Shown here piece by piece: positions 42,913-51,681 of a stretch of 64,000 bases of DNA. The stretch comes from Acidobacteriota bacterium (GTDB lineage Bacteria; Acidobacteriota; Terriglobia; Terriglobales; Acidobacteriaceae). Below the pieces are notes generated by a model. It saw nothing but the letters and a program-made list of their open reading frames with translations. It did not search any database and was not told where the DNA came from. The DNA lies in contig JAJYVF010000007.1 of NCBI GenBank assembly GCA_021792135.1, positions 108,029 to 172,028 of the forward strand. The letters run 5' to 3'. Numbering within the stretch: the first letter of the stretch is position 1; each line of letters opens with the position of its first letter. Position numbers and translations under genes: made by a program.

Positions 42913-44526
42913 TTGTCGGGAGGGTCGAATCTGACCGCATCGCCCACTGCCGCCGTCCTTGGGGAAGTCGGGCTGCCGGTGCCCATTTGCGAACTCGCCG
43001 ACCGCCGCTGGGATGCGGTGATCGTTGGAGCGGGGCACAACGGACTGGCGTGCGCCGCTTATCTGGCCCGCGCAGGCAAGCGCGTGCTGGTGCTCGAAAG
43101 CCGCAGCCGTGTCGGCGGCGCCTGTACGATCGAGGAGCCATTTCCTGGAGTGCGGATGTCGCCCTGCGCCTACCTGGCCGGGCTGCTGCACCCGAAGGTT
43201 GTCGAGGAACTGAACCTTCCGGCGCGGGGATTTCACTGGACACCGGCAGTCAACGGTCTGTTTGTCCCGTTTCTCGACGGCTCCGGCGTGCAGCTCTGGG
43301 ATGACGATGCTGCCTGCGAGGGAGAGATTCGCCGCTTTGCTCCGGCGGACCTGGAAGGCTGGCGCGCCATGAACGATGTGCTCTGCCGTCTCCGGGAGGC
43401 CCTGCGTCCGGAGGGCGAGGATGACTGCTGGATCGGCGAGGCTCCCTCGCCCGGGGAGATCGACCGGCGCCTCGGCAGCGATACCGAAGCCCGCAGGCTG
43501 CTGTACGAGTGGTCGATGGCCGATTTTGTGGAGCATTACCTGACTGACGAGCGATTGCAGACGGCGTATCTCGGGCAGGGAGTGATCGGCACCAACGCCA
43601 GTCCCTTCGATCCGGGGACGGCGTCGATCCGCTTTCACCACGCCTCAGGGCGGCTGGGCGGAATGCCGGGAATGTGGGGCTACGTGCAGGGCGGGATGGG
43701 CATGGTCTCGTTCTACTTCTGTGATGCGGCTCGGGAGGCAGGCGCCGTGATAGCGGCCGGTGTTGCGGTGGCGCAGATCCTGCCTGGGGAAGGCGTTTTG
43801 CTGGAGAGCGGTGAGCGCATCAGCGCTCCTGTCGTGGTCTCGAATGCCGATCCGCGGGTGACGCTGCGGCTGCTTGGACCGGCGGCCGATCCGGGTTGGC
43901 GGACGCGCGTCGAGAAAATGCCCATCGAGGGCTGCACCGTCAAGCTCAATGTGCTGCTGAGCGAGTTGCCGAATTTCACGGCGCGTCCGGGTCTGGACCA
44001 GCCGCACCATTACGGCCAGATCAATACGCCGCTGACCAAAGCGGAGTGGATATCCGGCTTTGCCGCGGCCCGGCGCGGCGAACTGCCCGAGTATCTGTGG
44101 TGCGAGCTGTATTTCCAGAGCGTGCACGACCGAAGCGTTGTCCCCGCGGGGCGCCATACGATGAGCGTCTTTGCGCAGTACGTGCCGTATAGGTTCGCGC
44201 AGGGTTCCTGGGAGACGCGGCGGGAGGAAGTGCGGCGGCTGGCGCTGCGCTCGCTGGCCCGCTTCTGCTCGAGCATCGACACGGCCGTTGTCGATGCTCA
44301 GGTTCTTGGGCCGCCGGATATCGAGCAGAAGGTCGGGCTCACCGGCGGACACATCTTCCAGGGCGAATGCCTGCCGCCGTACATGTGGTCGAGCCGGCTG
44401 CCAGCACGGACGGCCATGCCGGGATTCTATCTCTGCGGCGCATGCACACATCCGGGCGGCAGCGTGATCGGCATCAACGGCCGCAATGCCGCGATGGCGG
44501 TTCTGAAAGACCTGGCGCATGGCTGA
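42913..44526 (+). CDS. FAD-dependent oxidoreductase, phytoene-desaturase/PYROXD2-like
   Basis: A 537-residue flavoprotein. The N-terminal dinucleotide-binding motif is AVIVGAGHNGLACAAYLARA followed by the acidic strand end VLVLESRSRVGGACT, and the C-terminal FAD region is FYLCGACTHPGGSVIGINGR. This is the arrangement of amine oxidase / phytoene dehydrogenase-like proteins and of the PYROXD2 group, whose substrate is unknown. It should be a cytoplasmic or membrane-associated dehydrogenase. The conserved part starts around residue 33, so the TTG at 42913 may be too early and a GTG downstream is possible. It overlaps the following APC permease by eight bases, which suggests they work together. 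Confidence 0.83.
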   Translation: MSGGSNLTASPTAAVLGEVGLPVPICELADRRWDAVIVGAGHNGLACAAYLARAGKRVLVLESRSRVGGACTIEEPFPGVRMSPCAYLAGLLHPKVVEELNLPARGFHWTPAVNGLFVPFLDGSGVQLWDDDAACEGEIRRFAPADLEGWRAMNDVLCRLREALRPEGEDDCWIGEAPSPGEIDRRLGSDTEARRLLYEWSMADFVEHYLTDERLQTAYLGQGVIGTNASPFDPGTASIRFHHASGRLGGMPGMWGYVQGGMGMVSFYFCDAAREAGAVIAAGVAVAQILPGEGVLLESGERISAPVVVSNADPRVTLRLLGPAADPGWRTRVEKMPIEGCTVKLNVLLSELPNFTARPGLDQPHHYGQINTPLTKAEWISGFAAARRGELPEYLWCELYFQSVHDRSVVPAGRHTMSVFAQYVPYRFAQGSWETRREEVRRLALRSLARFCSSIDTAVVDAQVLGPPDIEQKVGLTGGHIFQGECLPPYMWSSRLPARTAMPGFYLCGACTHPGGSVIGINGRNAAMAVLKDLAHG

Positions 44527-45961
44527 GCTGGTCTCCGGACCGCAAGCTCCGCGGCTGAAGCGGGCGCTGCGCCTCCGCGACCTGACGCTGTTTTACATCG
44601 TTACCGGACTCAGCGTCCGCTGGGTCGCAACGGCGGCGGCCGCCGGGCCGAGTGCGCTGGTGGTCTGGCTGCTGGCGCTCGCGTGTTTCTTCGTTCCGCT
44701 TGCGGCCAGCGTGCTCGAGCTTTCTTCGCGTTTCCCGCAGGAGGGCGGTCTCTATGTCTGGACGCGGGAGGCCTTCGGCGATTTCGCGGGCTTTCTCGCG
44801 GCCTGGATGTACTGGATGTCGAACCTGCCGTATTTCCCGTCGGTTCTGTATTTCGGCGCGGGTTCGCTGCTGCTTGTGGCGGGGGCGCGCGGACATCGTC
44901 TCGCAACCAGCCCGGTGTACTTCATGTCCTTTGCGGTTCTGTGGCTGGGGATCATTACGCTGGTGAACATCGTCGGCCTCGATGGCGGCAAATGGCTGAA
45001 CAACGTCTGCTCGACCGGAAGCTGGCTGCCCATCCTCATCCTGGTTGGGCTGGGGATTGCCTCGGCGATGCGCTTTGGAGCCGCCACGCACTTTGCCGCT
45101 GCGTCCTTCGCGCCGCACCTCTCGGTCAGGAACGCGAGCTTCTGGTCGACGATCTTCTTTGCTTTCGCGGGCTGTGAGACTGGCTCCTTCATGGGCGAGG
45201 AGATCGAGAACCCGCGCCGGACGATCCCGCGCGCGCTGCTGGTGGGCGGCGTGGTGCTTGCGCTGGGATATCTTGCCGGAACAGCGGCGCTGCTCGTTGC
45301 TCTGCCGTCCGCTGAGGTCTCCGGTGTCGACGGCTTCATGCGAGGCGCGGCGCACCTGTGCACGCGGCTGGGGCTGCCATGGCTGAGCCTGGTGCTCGCC
45401 GTCCTGCTGGCTCTCAACGCCGTCGGAGGAGCGGCTTCGTTCCTGTCGTCAACGTCGCGGCTGCCGTTTGTTGCCGGGATCGACCGCTATCTGCCGCCGG
45501 TCTTCGGGCGGGTGCACCCGCGCTTCCGTACGCCCTGGGTGGCCATCGCCACCTACGGGATGGCCGGGATCCTCGTTGCTGCTCTGGGCCAGGCGGGCAC
45601 GACCGTGCGCGGCGCTTACGATGTGCTGGTCAGCATGGGCATCATCACCTATTTCATCCCTTACCTGTTTTTGTTTGCCGCCATGGCGCGCCTGCAAAAC
45701 CGCCCTGTGGCTGCGGAGACGATGCGTGTCCCCGGTGGGCGGCCTGTGACGCTTGTTCTGGCCTGGACTGGATTTCTGAGCACGGCGCTGACCATCGTGT
45801 TGTCGGCGATCCCTGCCGATGAGGAGCCGCATAAGGCAGCGGCGATTGCCAAGGTATTGCTTTCGACGGCAATGGCTGCTGGCGGCGGAATCGCTGTGTT
45901 CGCCGTCGCGCGCCGGAAGCGCAGCCTCGCACCGGCGACGGCTTTTCCCGAAGCCCGATGA
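44519..45961 (+). CDS. APC-superfamily amino acid/amine permease
   Basis: A 480-residue membrane protein with about twelve hydrophobic segments. The N-terminal LRDLTLFYIVTGLSVRWVAT replaces the usual GSG motif, while YVWTREAFGDFAGFLAAWMY and FAGCETGSFMGEEIENPRRT, matching the segment 6 region, place it in the APC superfamily, near the glutamate/GABA antiporter group. It should exchange or import an amino acid or amine. The start ATG at 44519 overlaps the stop of the FAD oxidoreductase gene by eight bases, so the pair may import and oxidise the same amine compound; that is inference from gene order. It differs clearly from the other APC permease of the window. Confidence 0.83.
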   Translation: MAELVSGPQAPRLKRALRLRDLTLFYIVTGLSVRWVATAAAAGPSALVVWLLALACFFVPLAASVLELSSRFPQEGGLYVWTREAFGDFAGFLAAWMYWMSNLPYFPSVLYFGAGSLLLVAGARGHRLATSPVYFMSFAVLWLGIITLVNIVGLDGGKWLNNVCSTGSWLPILILVGLGIASAMRFGAATHFAAASFAPHLSVRNASFWSTIFFAFAGCETGSFMGEEIENPRRTIPRALLVGGVVLALGYLAGTAALLVALPSAEVSGVDGFMRGAAHLCTRLGLPWLSLVLAVLLALNAVGGAASFLSSTSRLPFVAGIDRYLPPVFGRVHPRFRTPWVAIATYGMAGILVAALGQAGTTVRGAYDVLVSMGIITYFIPYLFLFAAMARLQNRPVAAETMRVPGGRPVTLVLAWTGFLSTALTIVLSAIPADEEPHKAAAIAKVLLSTAMAAGGGIAVFAVARRKRSLAPATAFPEAR

Positions 45962-46045
45962 GCCGTGTGCCTCCCGCGATCCCGCCGGCTGGACTCTGCC
46001 CGAGTTGCTCGATTGGCGCTCGAAGCGCGCCCAGCCGTCTCCCCG

Positions 46046-47107
46046 CTATTGCGGGAACGGCGAGGATGGGCTGGTTGGCGACGAGGTGGAGCCGATACCC
46101 GACGGCGATGTGGGCGAAGCCGTCGGAGATGATGATCCGGGAGTGGAGGGCGTGCCGGGCGTCGTTCCCATCGGGGAAGCAGAACCAGGAAGCGCACCCC
46201 CGGAGTTGTTCATCGAGGCCCCGCCGCCCATGATGGAGCTGGCCGACAGGAGCTGGTCGACGATCGGGTCGTAGTTAAACTCCCACTGGTTATAGTTGGT
46301 CTGTTTCATGTAGGTGATCAGCGAAGGTTTCTTCAGCGGAAGGGTATAGCCCACGATGGGGCCGCCGCCGCCGCCGAAGGTGGTGGCCGAAGTGCCGGTG
46401 CCGCTCGCCCCGAACATAGAACCCGAGGGACTCGCGCCCATGGGTGAGCCGGTCGCAGTTCCCATCGACGAGCCCATCGGTGAGGCCGAACCGAAAGACG
46501 ACGAACCCATTGTCGACCCGAATGAGGATCCGGTCGCTGACCCGGAGGAAGAACCCATCGGCGAGCCAAAAGCCGACGCCTGGCTGGCGGAGGCGGCGCC
46601 TGCAGCAGCGGAAGAACCATCCGGGGCGGCCACAGGTACACCGTTCGCGTCGGTCGTGGTCGCCGCCATCGCATACATCGATCCGCCCATGGCGCCCGTC
46701 GCAGCCGCAGCGGCTCCCAGACCGCCGACTCCGGCAAGCGGCTGGCCGAAGAAGCCCAGCGGGCGAACGTGGGCCTGGCCGAAGAGCACCGGCTTCCAGT
46801 CATCCTTGCCGGTCAGGGGATTCTTGTAGCGCTTGCGCAGGAAACGGATCTGATTGGTCTCCACCAGCTGGTCGATGGAGGTGGGATAGGACTGGAACTT
46901 CCTGTAATAAAGCTGAATGGCGCGCCGGTACTGCTCGCCGCGATGGATGGTTTCAAGCTCTTTCTGGCGCTGGATCGACCGGGCGATCTGCGGCGCCGCG
47001 ATGGCCAGGCTGATCAGCAGCACCACCGACAGGAAAATGACGGCCAGCAGCACGAATCCCGATTCGGTATCGCAGCGTTTGAGATTGGGGGGGGACTGCA
47101 TGGTCAT
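46046..47107 (-). CDS. Type II secretion-type pseudopilin with Gly/Ser-rich tail
   Basis: A 353-residue protein with a prepilin-like N-terminus, TESGFVLLAVIFLSVVLLIS. Cleavage after Gly by a prepilin peptidase would leave Phe1 followed by a hydrophobic helix. Residue +5 is Ala instead of the usual Glu, as in GspK-type minor pseudopilins. The next 90 residues resemble a GspG-like head (EQYRRAIQLYYRKFQSYPTS, RYKNPLTGKDDWKPVLFG). Residues about 120-260 and 300-353 are low-complexity, rich in Gly, Ser, Pro, Thr and Met (for example GSPMGSSSGSATGSSFG). It is the last gene of the secretion/pilus operon, three bases after the PilP-like gene. It may be a tip or minor pseudopilin; the role of the tail is unknown. 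Confidence 0.75.
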   Translation of the reverse strand: MTMQSPPNLKRCDTESGFVLLAVIFLSVVLLISLAIAAPQIARSIQRQKELETIHRGEQYRRAIQLYYRKFQSYPTSIDQLVETNQIRFLRKRYKNPLTGKDDWKPVLFGQAHVRPLGFFGQPLAGVGGLGAAAAATGAMGGSMYAMAATTTDANGVPVAAPDGSSAAAGAASASQASAFGSPMGSSSGSATGSSFGSTMGSSSFGSASPMGSSMGTATGSPMGASPSGSMFGASGTGTSATTFGGGGGPIVGYTLPLKKPSLITYMKQTNYNQWEFNYDPIVDQLLSASSIMGGGASMNNSGGALPGSASPMGTTPGTPSTPGSSSPTASPTSPSGIGSTSSPTSPSSPFPQ

Positions 47108-47110
47108 GCC

Positions 47111-47713
47111 TCAGCTGGACGTCTGCGTCAGCGGCAGCGTCTGCGTGTTGTTGTAGAGCAGATCCGTCACCTGAATGGAGAGCGGACTGATCTTGTCGAC
47201 CTTGTAGTGATGGTCCACCACGTCCCCTTCGGAAGCGATGAAGACGTCATCGCCATGAAGCAGGAATGCCTTTCTTACACCGCCGTTGGCGACATAGCCG
47301 AAAAATTTCAGGTCGATGGGCGGTGGCGGCGGCGGTCCTGTGGGTTGCGCTGCGACCGCGGTCATGCGCACAGGTCCCTTCACCTTCTCAATGGGTGGGG
47401 GCGCCGACGACATCGAGAAGATGTTGCGTCCCGAGCCGCTGTACTCGAGCGACTCCGCCTCCGCCATCAGGTCGGGGTGCAGGGTGGGGTCCAGGCTCTC
47501 GAGCCCCGAAATCTTCTGCGCGACATGAGCGGAAACCGCACCGCCGGCTCTCCGGGCGGCAGGCGCTGCTGCCGGCGATGGGGCTGTCGCCTCCGGCGGA
47601 GGCCCACCGCCGATGAAGACCGCTTTAACGAAGTAGACCGCAGCCGCCAGCATGACGATCAGCAGGACGGCCAGGATGGCGACTTTCCTCTTCTCCTCGA
47701 CTCCCGCTTTCAT
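47111..47713 (-). CDS. PilP/GspC-like periplasmic assembly protein
   Basis: A 200-residue protein with one N-terminal membrane segment (KVAILAVLLIVMLAAAVYFV), a Pro/Ala-rich linker and a C-terminal beta domain (IDLKFFGYVANGGVRKAFLL, DDVFIASEGDVV, then a KVDKISPLSIQVTDLLYNN stretch). The beta part matches the HR/PilP domain that links the inner-membrane platform to the secretin in type II secretion and type IV pilus machines. It overlaps the PilO-like gene by four bases (ATGA). The position after PilM, N and O fits PilP. It is not a lipoprotein, unlike classical PilP, and so is closer to GspC in topology. Confidence 0.75.
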   Translation of the reverse strand: MKAGVEEKRKVAILAVLLIVMLAAAVYFVKAVFIGGGPPPEATAPSPAAAPAARRAGGAVSAHVAQKISGLESLDPTLHPDLMAEAESLEYSGSGRNIFSMSSAPPPIEKVKGPVRMTAVAAQPTGPPPPPPIDLKFFGYVANGGVRKAFLLHGDDVFIASEGDVVDHHYKVDKISPLSIQVTDLLYNNTQTLPLTQTSS

Positions 47714-48327
47714 TGCGGCGACTCCTGGGCCGCAGGCTGCAGACCGGCCTGAATGCCCTCAGCTGGAGGCAAATCTGTCGCGGGACCGCGCAGATACGTG
47801 GTCAGCCTCAGCCGCAGATTCACCAGGCCGCCCTGCTGGCCGGTCAGCGTGACGCCGTCAATGATGAAGAAAACATGATTCCTGTCGCGTTCGATGTCGT
47901 TGATAAAGTGCATCAGGCTGGTGTACTCACCGCTGAGGCCTGCGTCGATCCGCACTTCGGTCAGACCGTCGATCGCGGGAGCCGGTGCGTAGGCCGACCT
48001 CGCCAGACGTACCTGATTCTTCACCGCAGCCCCGTCCAGCTCGGCGGCCAGCGTGGAGTAATTGGAGGCGAAACGCGCATCGTAGAACTTCTGCGCATCC
48101 TCGTCTGCGGCTGCTACCTTCTCCGGCAGCCCGTGAAGATGCTGCATCTGTGCCTGCAACTGTCCGTAGCGGATCTGCTGCTGCACAAAGCTGCTCGACT
48201 GGTCGGAGCGGATCGCGCGCCAGGCCAGCGCAAACTGAGCGCCGATAAAAATATCGACGCCCATCAGCAAGGCAAGCACCGCGAGGTGCAGATTCAGCTT
48301 CGAAAACAGATTCCTGCGGCGCTTCAT
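47710..48327 (-). CDS. PilO-like inner-membrane assembly protein
   Basis: A 205-residue bitopic protein. A membrane segment at about residues 11-35 (LHLAVLALLMGVDIFIGAQF) is followed by a coiled-coil helix (SSFVQQQIRYGQLQAQMQHL, DAQKFYDARFASNYSTLAAE) and a ferredoxin-like domain (ITEVRIDAG-like strand and YTSLMHFINDIERDRNHVFF). This is the layout of PilO/GspM, which pairs with PilN to form the inner-membrane platform ring. The call rests on this layout and on its order after PilM and PilN rather than on strong motifs. Four-base overlaps join it to both neighbours. Confidence 0.78.
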   Translation of the reverse strand: MKRRRNLFSKLNLHLAVLALLMGVDIFIGAQFALAWRAIRSDQSSSFVQQQIRYGQLQAQMQHLHGLPEKVAAADEDAQKFYDARFASNYSTLAAELDGAAVKNQVRLARSAYAPAPAIDGLTEVRIDAGLSGEYTSLMHFINDIERDRNHVFFIIDGVTLTGQQGGLVNLRLRLTTYLRGPATDLPPAEGIQAGLQPAAQESPQ

Positions 48328-49070
48328 CGATGCTCCGCCTTCCCGCGCACGGGATCACCCGCGGCTGGCGACGGCTTTTCTCGCCGCGCTTTCTTCGCCG
48401 CGGGAGCATGCTTTACCGCCACTTGCTTCGTGGATTCCTTCTGCTGTTCTTTGGTCGGCTTCTTTCCCTTGGCCGGCAAGGACAACGGCCGGTAATCGGC
48501 AAGGATGTCGAAGTTCACGTCGCTGGTACTGACATTCTGCAGATTGGTCTGCGCCCCTGGTCCGGTGGCCAGCGTCTCGGAAGCCAGCCGAGGCGCCGCG
48601 AAATGCTGGGACTTTTCGAGATTCCTGATCAGATCGAGAGCGCGGTCCCGCGCTCCGGTCACGCGCAGCCGAATGGTCACATGCCCGTCCGGAGCCACGA
48701 TGGGATCGATGCTGAGCACCTGCACGCCCGAGGGCAGAACATTTTCGAGATCCTCCATGGTTGCCGTCCAAGAGAATGCCTTGCGGCGGAAGAGGCCGTT
48801 CAGGAAATCCGACTGCTGCAGGATGGCCGCATTCTTCGGCTGCTGCATAAGGGCGACATAACTGCGCTGCTCATTTTCGAGCTGCTGCACGTGAATCTGC
48901 ACCGAGGTGACTCGGGCCAGCGCCTCCTGCGCCAGCGTGCGCTCGCTGCGGTAGAGGAACCAGAGCGCAAGGCCGGTCAGTGCTAGGATCAACATCCACG
49001 TGCGCAGCCGGTTATAGATCGGCCGCAGCTCGATATAAGGATGGCTCGCGAGATTGACGGTAATTCGCAT
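48324..49070 (-). CDS. PilN-like inner-membrane assembly protein
   Basis: A 248-residue protein that begins with the PilN signature RITVNLASHPYIELRPIYNR, where the NLA segment binds PilM in the cytoplasm. A membrane segment (MLILALTGLALWFLYRS, about residues 29-45), a coiled coil (QIHVQQLENEQRSYVALMQQ) and a periplasmic beta-alpha domain (TATMEDLENVLPSGVQVLSI, VTIRLRVTGARDRALDLIRN) follow. The C-terminal 50 residues are Lys/Glu-rich and look disordered, an extension relative to classical PilN. Its start overlaps the PilM stop and its end overlaps the PilO start, in line with tightly coupled expression of the platform proteins. Confidence 0.83.
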   Translation of the reverse strand: MRITVNLASHPYIELRPIYNRLRTWMLILALTGLALWFLYRSERTLAQEALARVTSVQIHVQQLENEQRSYVALMQQPKNAAILQQSDFLNGLFRRKAFSWTATMEDLENVLPSGVQVLSIDPIVAPDGHVTIRLRVTGARDRALDLIRNLEKSQHFAAPRLASETLATGPGAQTNLQNVSTSDVNFDILADYRPLSLPAKGKKPTKEQQKESTKQVAVKHAPAAKKARREKPSPAAGDPVRGKAEHR

Positions 49071-50002
49071 CAGCGTGCCAGGGCTCCCGTTACTCCGGCA
49101 GCCAGACCCTCCGGAATGCGGTCGACCGATGAAACGTGCGGCGGAGCAACCACATCCTCCACCGGCGGAGCCGGGTCTACAAACCTCAGCCAGCGCGACT
49201 GGCGCGCCGCCATGGCGCCGCCGGGACCGGCGTAGAACAGCCGATCCGGAGTCGCGCGCAGCGTATCTTCATACCACGCCAGCGTGGTGATGACCGCCTG
49301 CGCCATCTCTTCCTCGCGGGCGCCTGCCGGCAGATCGCCTGAGAGGTCGATGGTCCGGTGCAGCAGCATCTCATTGCCCTGAGTAACGGCTGTGGTGACA
49401 GAGACCTGGCTCTGATTCACCAGCAGCGACGTGCTGTCGGCGCTCAGCGCCGCCGCCGCCGCCAGCGTACTGGGCAACACCGCGCCGGGCTCGTATCCTG
49501 CCTCGCGCGCCGCGCTTTCGTATTCCGCCAGCACATCGCCGGGCATGACCGTAACCAGCACGCTCATCTCGCCGGCGCTCTGGCTCATGATCTGATAGCT
49601 GACCGAGGCTGCCTCCACATCGAAGGGCACCATCTTCCGCAGCCGGAACTTCACTACCGGCAGCGCATCGTGCCGTCTGGCAGGGAGCGTGTCAAAGTCC
49701 AGCAGCAGCACGCGTGCCGCCGCATCCGGAACGACGACGGTGAGGTTGCGGTCCCGCGCGCCGGCGGCGTCGACAGCTTGTCTTAGAGCAGCAGCCACGG
49801 CCGCCGCATCGGCCAGGTTGGGAACCTTCAGCCCGGGCGTCAGGGCGCCCGGCGCCAGCGGCGCAAAGGCCAGCACCATTTCGGTGCGCCCGCGCTTTTC
49901 CGCCGATGCTCGGGCGGCAGTCACACCCTCCGAGCGAATCTCACACGCCAACCGCGGCCGCATACCCGGGGAAGGTTTGAAGATGTTCTCGATTCCCGCC
50001 AC
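49070..50002 (-). CDS. PilM-like actin-fold assembly protein
   Basis: A 310-residue cytoplasmic protein resembling PilM and the cytoplasmic part of GspL. Visible features are the N-terminal RPRLACEIRSEGVTAARASA strand region, an LTVVVPDAAARVLLLDFDTL segment, VKFRLRKMVPFDVEAASVSY (the typical PilM block 'KFRLRKMVPFD') and ETMAQAV-like late helices. PilM binds the N-terminus of PilN and links the ATPases to the platform. Some actin-fold nucleotide-binding glycines are not obvious, so ATP binding is uncertain. The start is GTG at 50002, sharing one base with the stop of the ATPase gene. The C-terminal 30 residues are Pro/Val-rich and probably disordered. Confidence 0.82.
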   Translation of the reverse strand: MAGIENIFKPSPGMRPRLACEIRSEGVTAARASAEKRGRTEMVLAFAPLAPGALTPGLKVPNLADAAAVAAALRQAVDAAGARDRNLTVVVPDAAARVLLLDFDTLPARRHDALPVVKFRLRKMVPFDVEAASVSYQIMSQSAGEMSVLVTVMPGDVLAEYESAAREAGYEPGAVLPSTLAAAAALSADSTSLLVNQSQVSVTTAVTQGNEMLLHRTIDLSGDLPAGAREEEMAQAVITTLAWYEDTLRATPDRLFYAGPGGAMAARQSRWLRFVDPAPPVEDVVAPPHVSSVDRIPEGLAAGVTGALAR

Positions 50003-51681
50003 TATCGCGAAGCCTCAATAAAGGTGACCTTGTTGATTTCCTTGAGCGTCGTCAACCCGCGCCGCACGCGATCCAGAGCCGACTCGCGCAGGAAGTGCAT
50101 ACCTTCCTGCTGCGCCAGCTTCCGCACCTCGGAACTGGGCCTCTTGTCGAGGATGATTTCCCGGATCGGGTCGGTTAACTCCAGCAGTTCATGAATTGCC
50201 GTCCGGCCGCGGTGGCCCGTCCCGCCGCACTCGATGCACCCGCGCCCCTCGCGGAAGCGGAAGTCGCGCCACTCCTTCGGATCGAGGCCGCTCTGCAGCA
50301 GCGTCTCGTCATCGTAGTGGACCTCCTGCACGCAGTACTCGCAGATCGTGCGCACCAGCCGCTGCGCCAGGATGCAGTTGAGCGCGGAGACAAAGTTGTA
50401 CACCTCGACGCCCATGTTCACGAAGCGGCCGATCACGTCCACCACGTTGTTCGCATGCACGGTGGTGAAGACCAGGTGCCCGGTCAGCGCGGAGTTAATG
50501 GCGATCTGCGCCGTCTCCTGGTCGCGGATCTCGCCGACGAGGATCTTGTCCGGATCGTGCCGCAGGATGGAGCGCAGTCCACGGGCGAAGGTCAGCCCCT
50601 TCTTCTCGTTGACCGGAATCTGGGTGATGCCGCGGATCTGATACTCGACCGGATCCTCAATGGTGATGATCTTGTCCTCGTCGCTCTTGATCTCGTTGAG
50701 CGCCGCGTATAGCGTCGTGGTCTTGCCCGAGCCGGTCGGCCCGGTTACCAGCACCATGCCGTAGGGTTCGCGAATGTACCGTCGGAAGCGCTTCAGATCA
50801 TCATCGGCGAAGCCCACCACATCCAGCGTCAGGCGGCGGAACTTCTCGCTCATCGACTCCTTGTCGAGCACGCGCAGCACAGCGTTTTCGCCATGGACGG
50901 TGGGCATGATAGAGACGCGAAAGTCGATGAGGCGGCCCTTGTAGCGCACCCGGAATCGCCCGTCCTGCGGGACGCGCCGCTCGGCGATGTCCAGTTCGCT
51001 CATGATCTTGATACGCGAAAGGATCGTGGTGTGATGCTCGCGCGCGATGGGCGCCATGGCGGCCTGCAGCACGCCGTCGATGCGGTACTTGATCATCACC
51101 GAGTCGTCGTACGTCTCGATATGGATATCGGACGCGCGCCGCTCGAGAGCGGTGAAGATGGTGGTGTCGACAAGGCGAATGATGGGGCTGATGTCCTCTT
51201 CCGAGGTCAGCTTCTCGATCGAAATGTTCTCGTCGGCGTTGTCCTCGGAGGACAGGACGTCGAAGGTCAGTCCTTCCGAAGCCTCATCGAGGACGCGCTG
51301 GGATTGTTCGGTCTTCTTCAGCAGATCGGTAATCTGTGAGAGCGTGGCGACGTGGGCGACGATCTTTTGCCCCAGCAGGCCGGAGATCTCGTCCAGCGTC
51401 ATCAGCTTGCTCGGGTCGCTGACGGCAATTACCAGACGGTCTTCCATCTGCTCCAGGGGCACGAAGTTGTACCGGAACATCATGTCCACCGGCACGCTGC
51501 GCAGCACCTCGTGCTGGATGCGGAAGTTTTTCAGGTCGACGTACTCCGAGCGATAGCGCCGCGCCAGGGCCTGCGCCTGGGTGGTCTCATCCTGCTCAGT
51601 AGGGAGAGTTACGATCTCGGCCTGCGCCATCGTCGCTACCTCGGTTGTTGCGTTCTTTCCATTGAAGCCGTTCGTGCCCAT
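50002..51681 (-). CDS. Type II secretion/pilus assembly ATPase (GspE/PilB family)
   Basis: A 559-residue hexameric motor ATPase. An N-terminal GspE/MshE-like domain (residues about 30-150: YRSEYVDLKNFRIQHEVLRS) precedes the ATPase core with Walker A GPTGSGKTTT near residues 313-322, the Asp box (ITIEDPVEYQI), Walker B (ILVGEIRDQETAQIA) and the His box (TGHLVFTTVHANN). A tetracysteine zinc site is present (CEYC and CIECGGTGHRG), usual for GspE and PilB. It drives pseudopilus or pilus growth from the cytoplasm. The gene follows the GspF-type gene directly without a gap and is followed by PilM, N, O and P-like genes. The first 20 residues are not conserved, so the start at ATG 51628 is an alternative. 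Confidence 0.93.
   Translation of the reverse strand: MGTNGFNGKNATTEVATMAQAEIVTLPTEQDETTQAQALARRYRSEYVDLKNFRIQHEVLRSVPVDMMFRYNFVPLEQMEDRLVIAVSDPSKLMTLDEISGLLGQKIVAHVATLSQITDLLKKTEQSQRVLDEASEGLTFDVLSSEDNADENISIEKLTSEEDISPIIRLVDTTIFTALERRASDIHIETYDDSVMIKYRIDGVLQAAMAPIAREHHTTILSRIKIMSELDIAERRVPQDGRFRVRYKGRLIDFRVSIMPTVHGENAVLRVLDKESMSEKFRRLTLDVVGFADDDLKRFRRYIREPYGMVLVTGPTGSGKTTTLYAALNEIKSDEDKIITIEDPVEYQIRGITQIPVNEKKGLTFARGLRSILRHDPDKILVGEIRDQETAQIAINSALTGHLVFTTVHANNVVDVIGRFVNMGVEVYNFVSALNCILAQRLVRTICEYCVQEVHYDDETLLQSGLDPKEWRDFRFREGRGCIECGGTGHRGRTAIHELLELTDPIREIILDKRPSSEVRKLAQQEGMHFLRESALDRVRRGLTTLKEINKVTFIEASR

Noticed and set aside
46356..46829. Acidic repetitive plus-strand frame (GEPVAVPIDEPIGEAEPKDD and similar)
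   Set aside because: It is the antisense reading of the Gly/Ser-rich pseudopilin tail and has no independent support.
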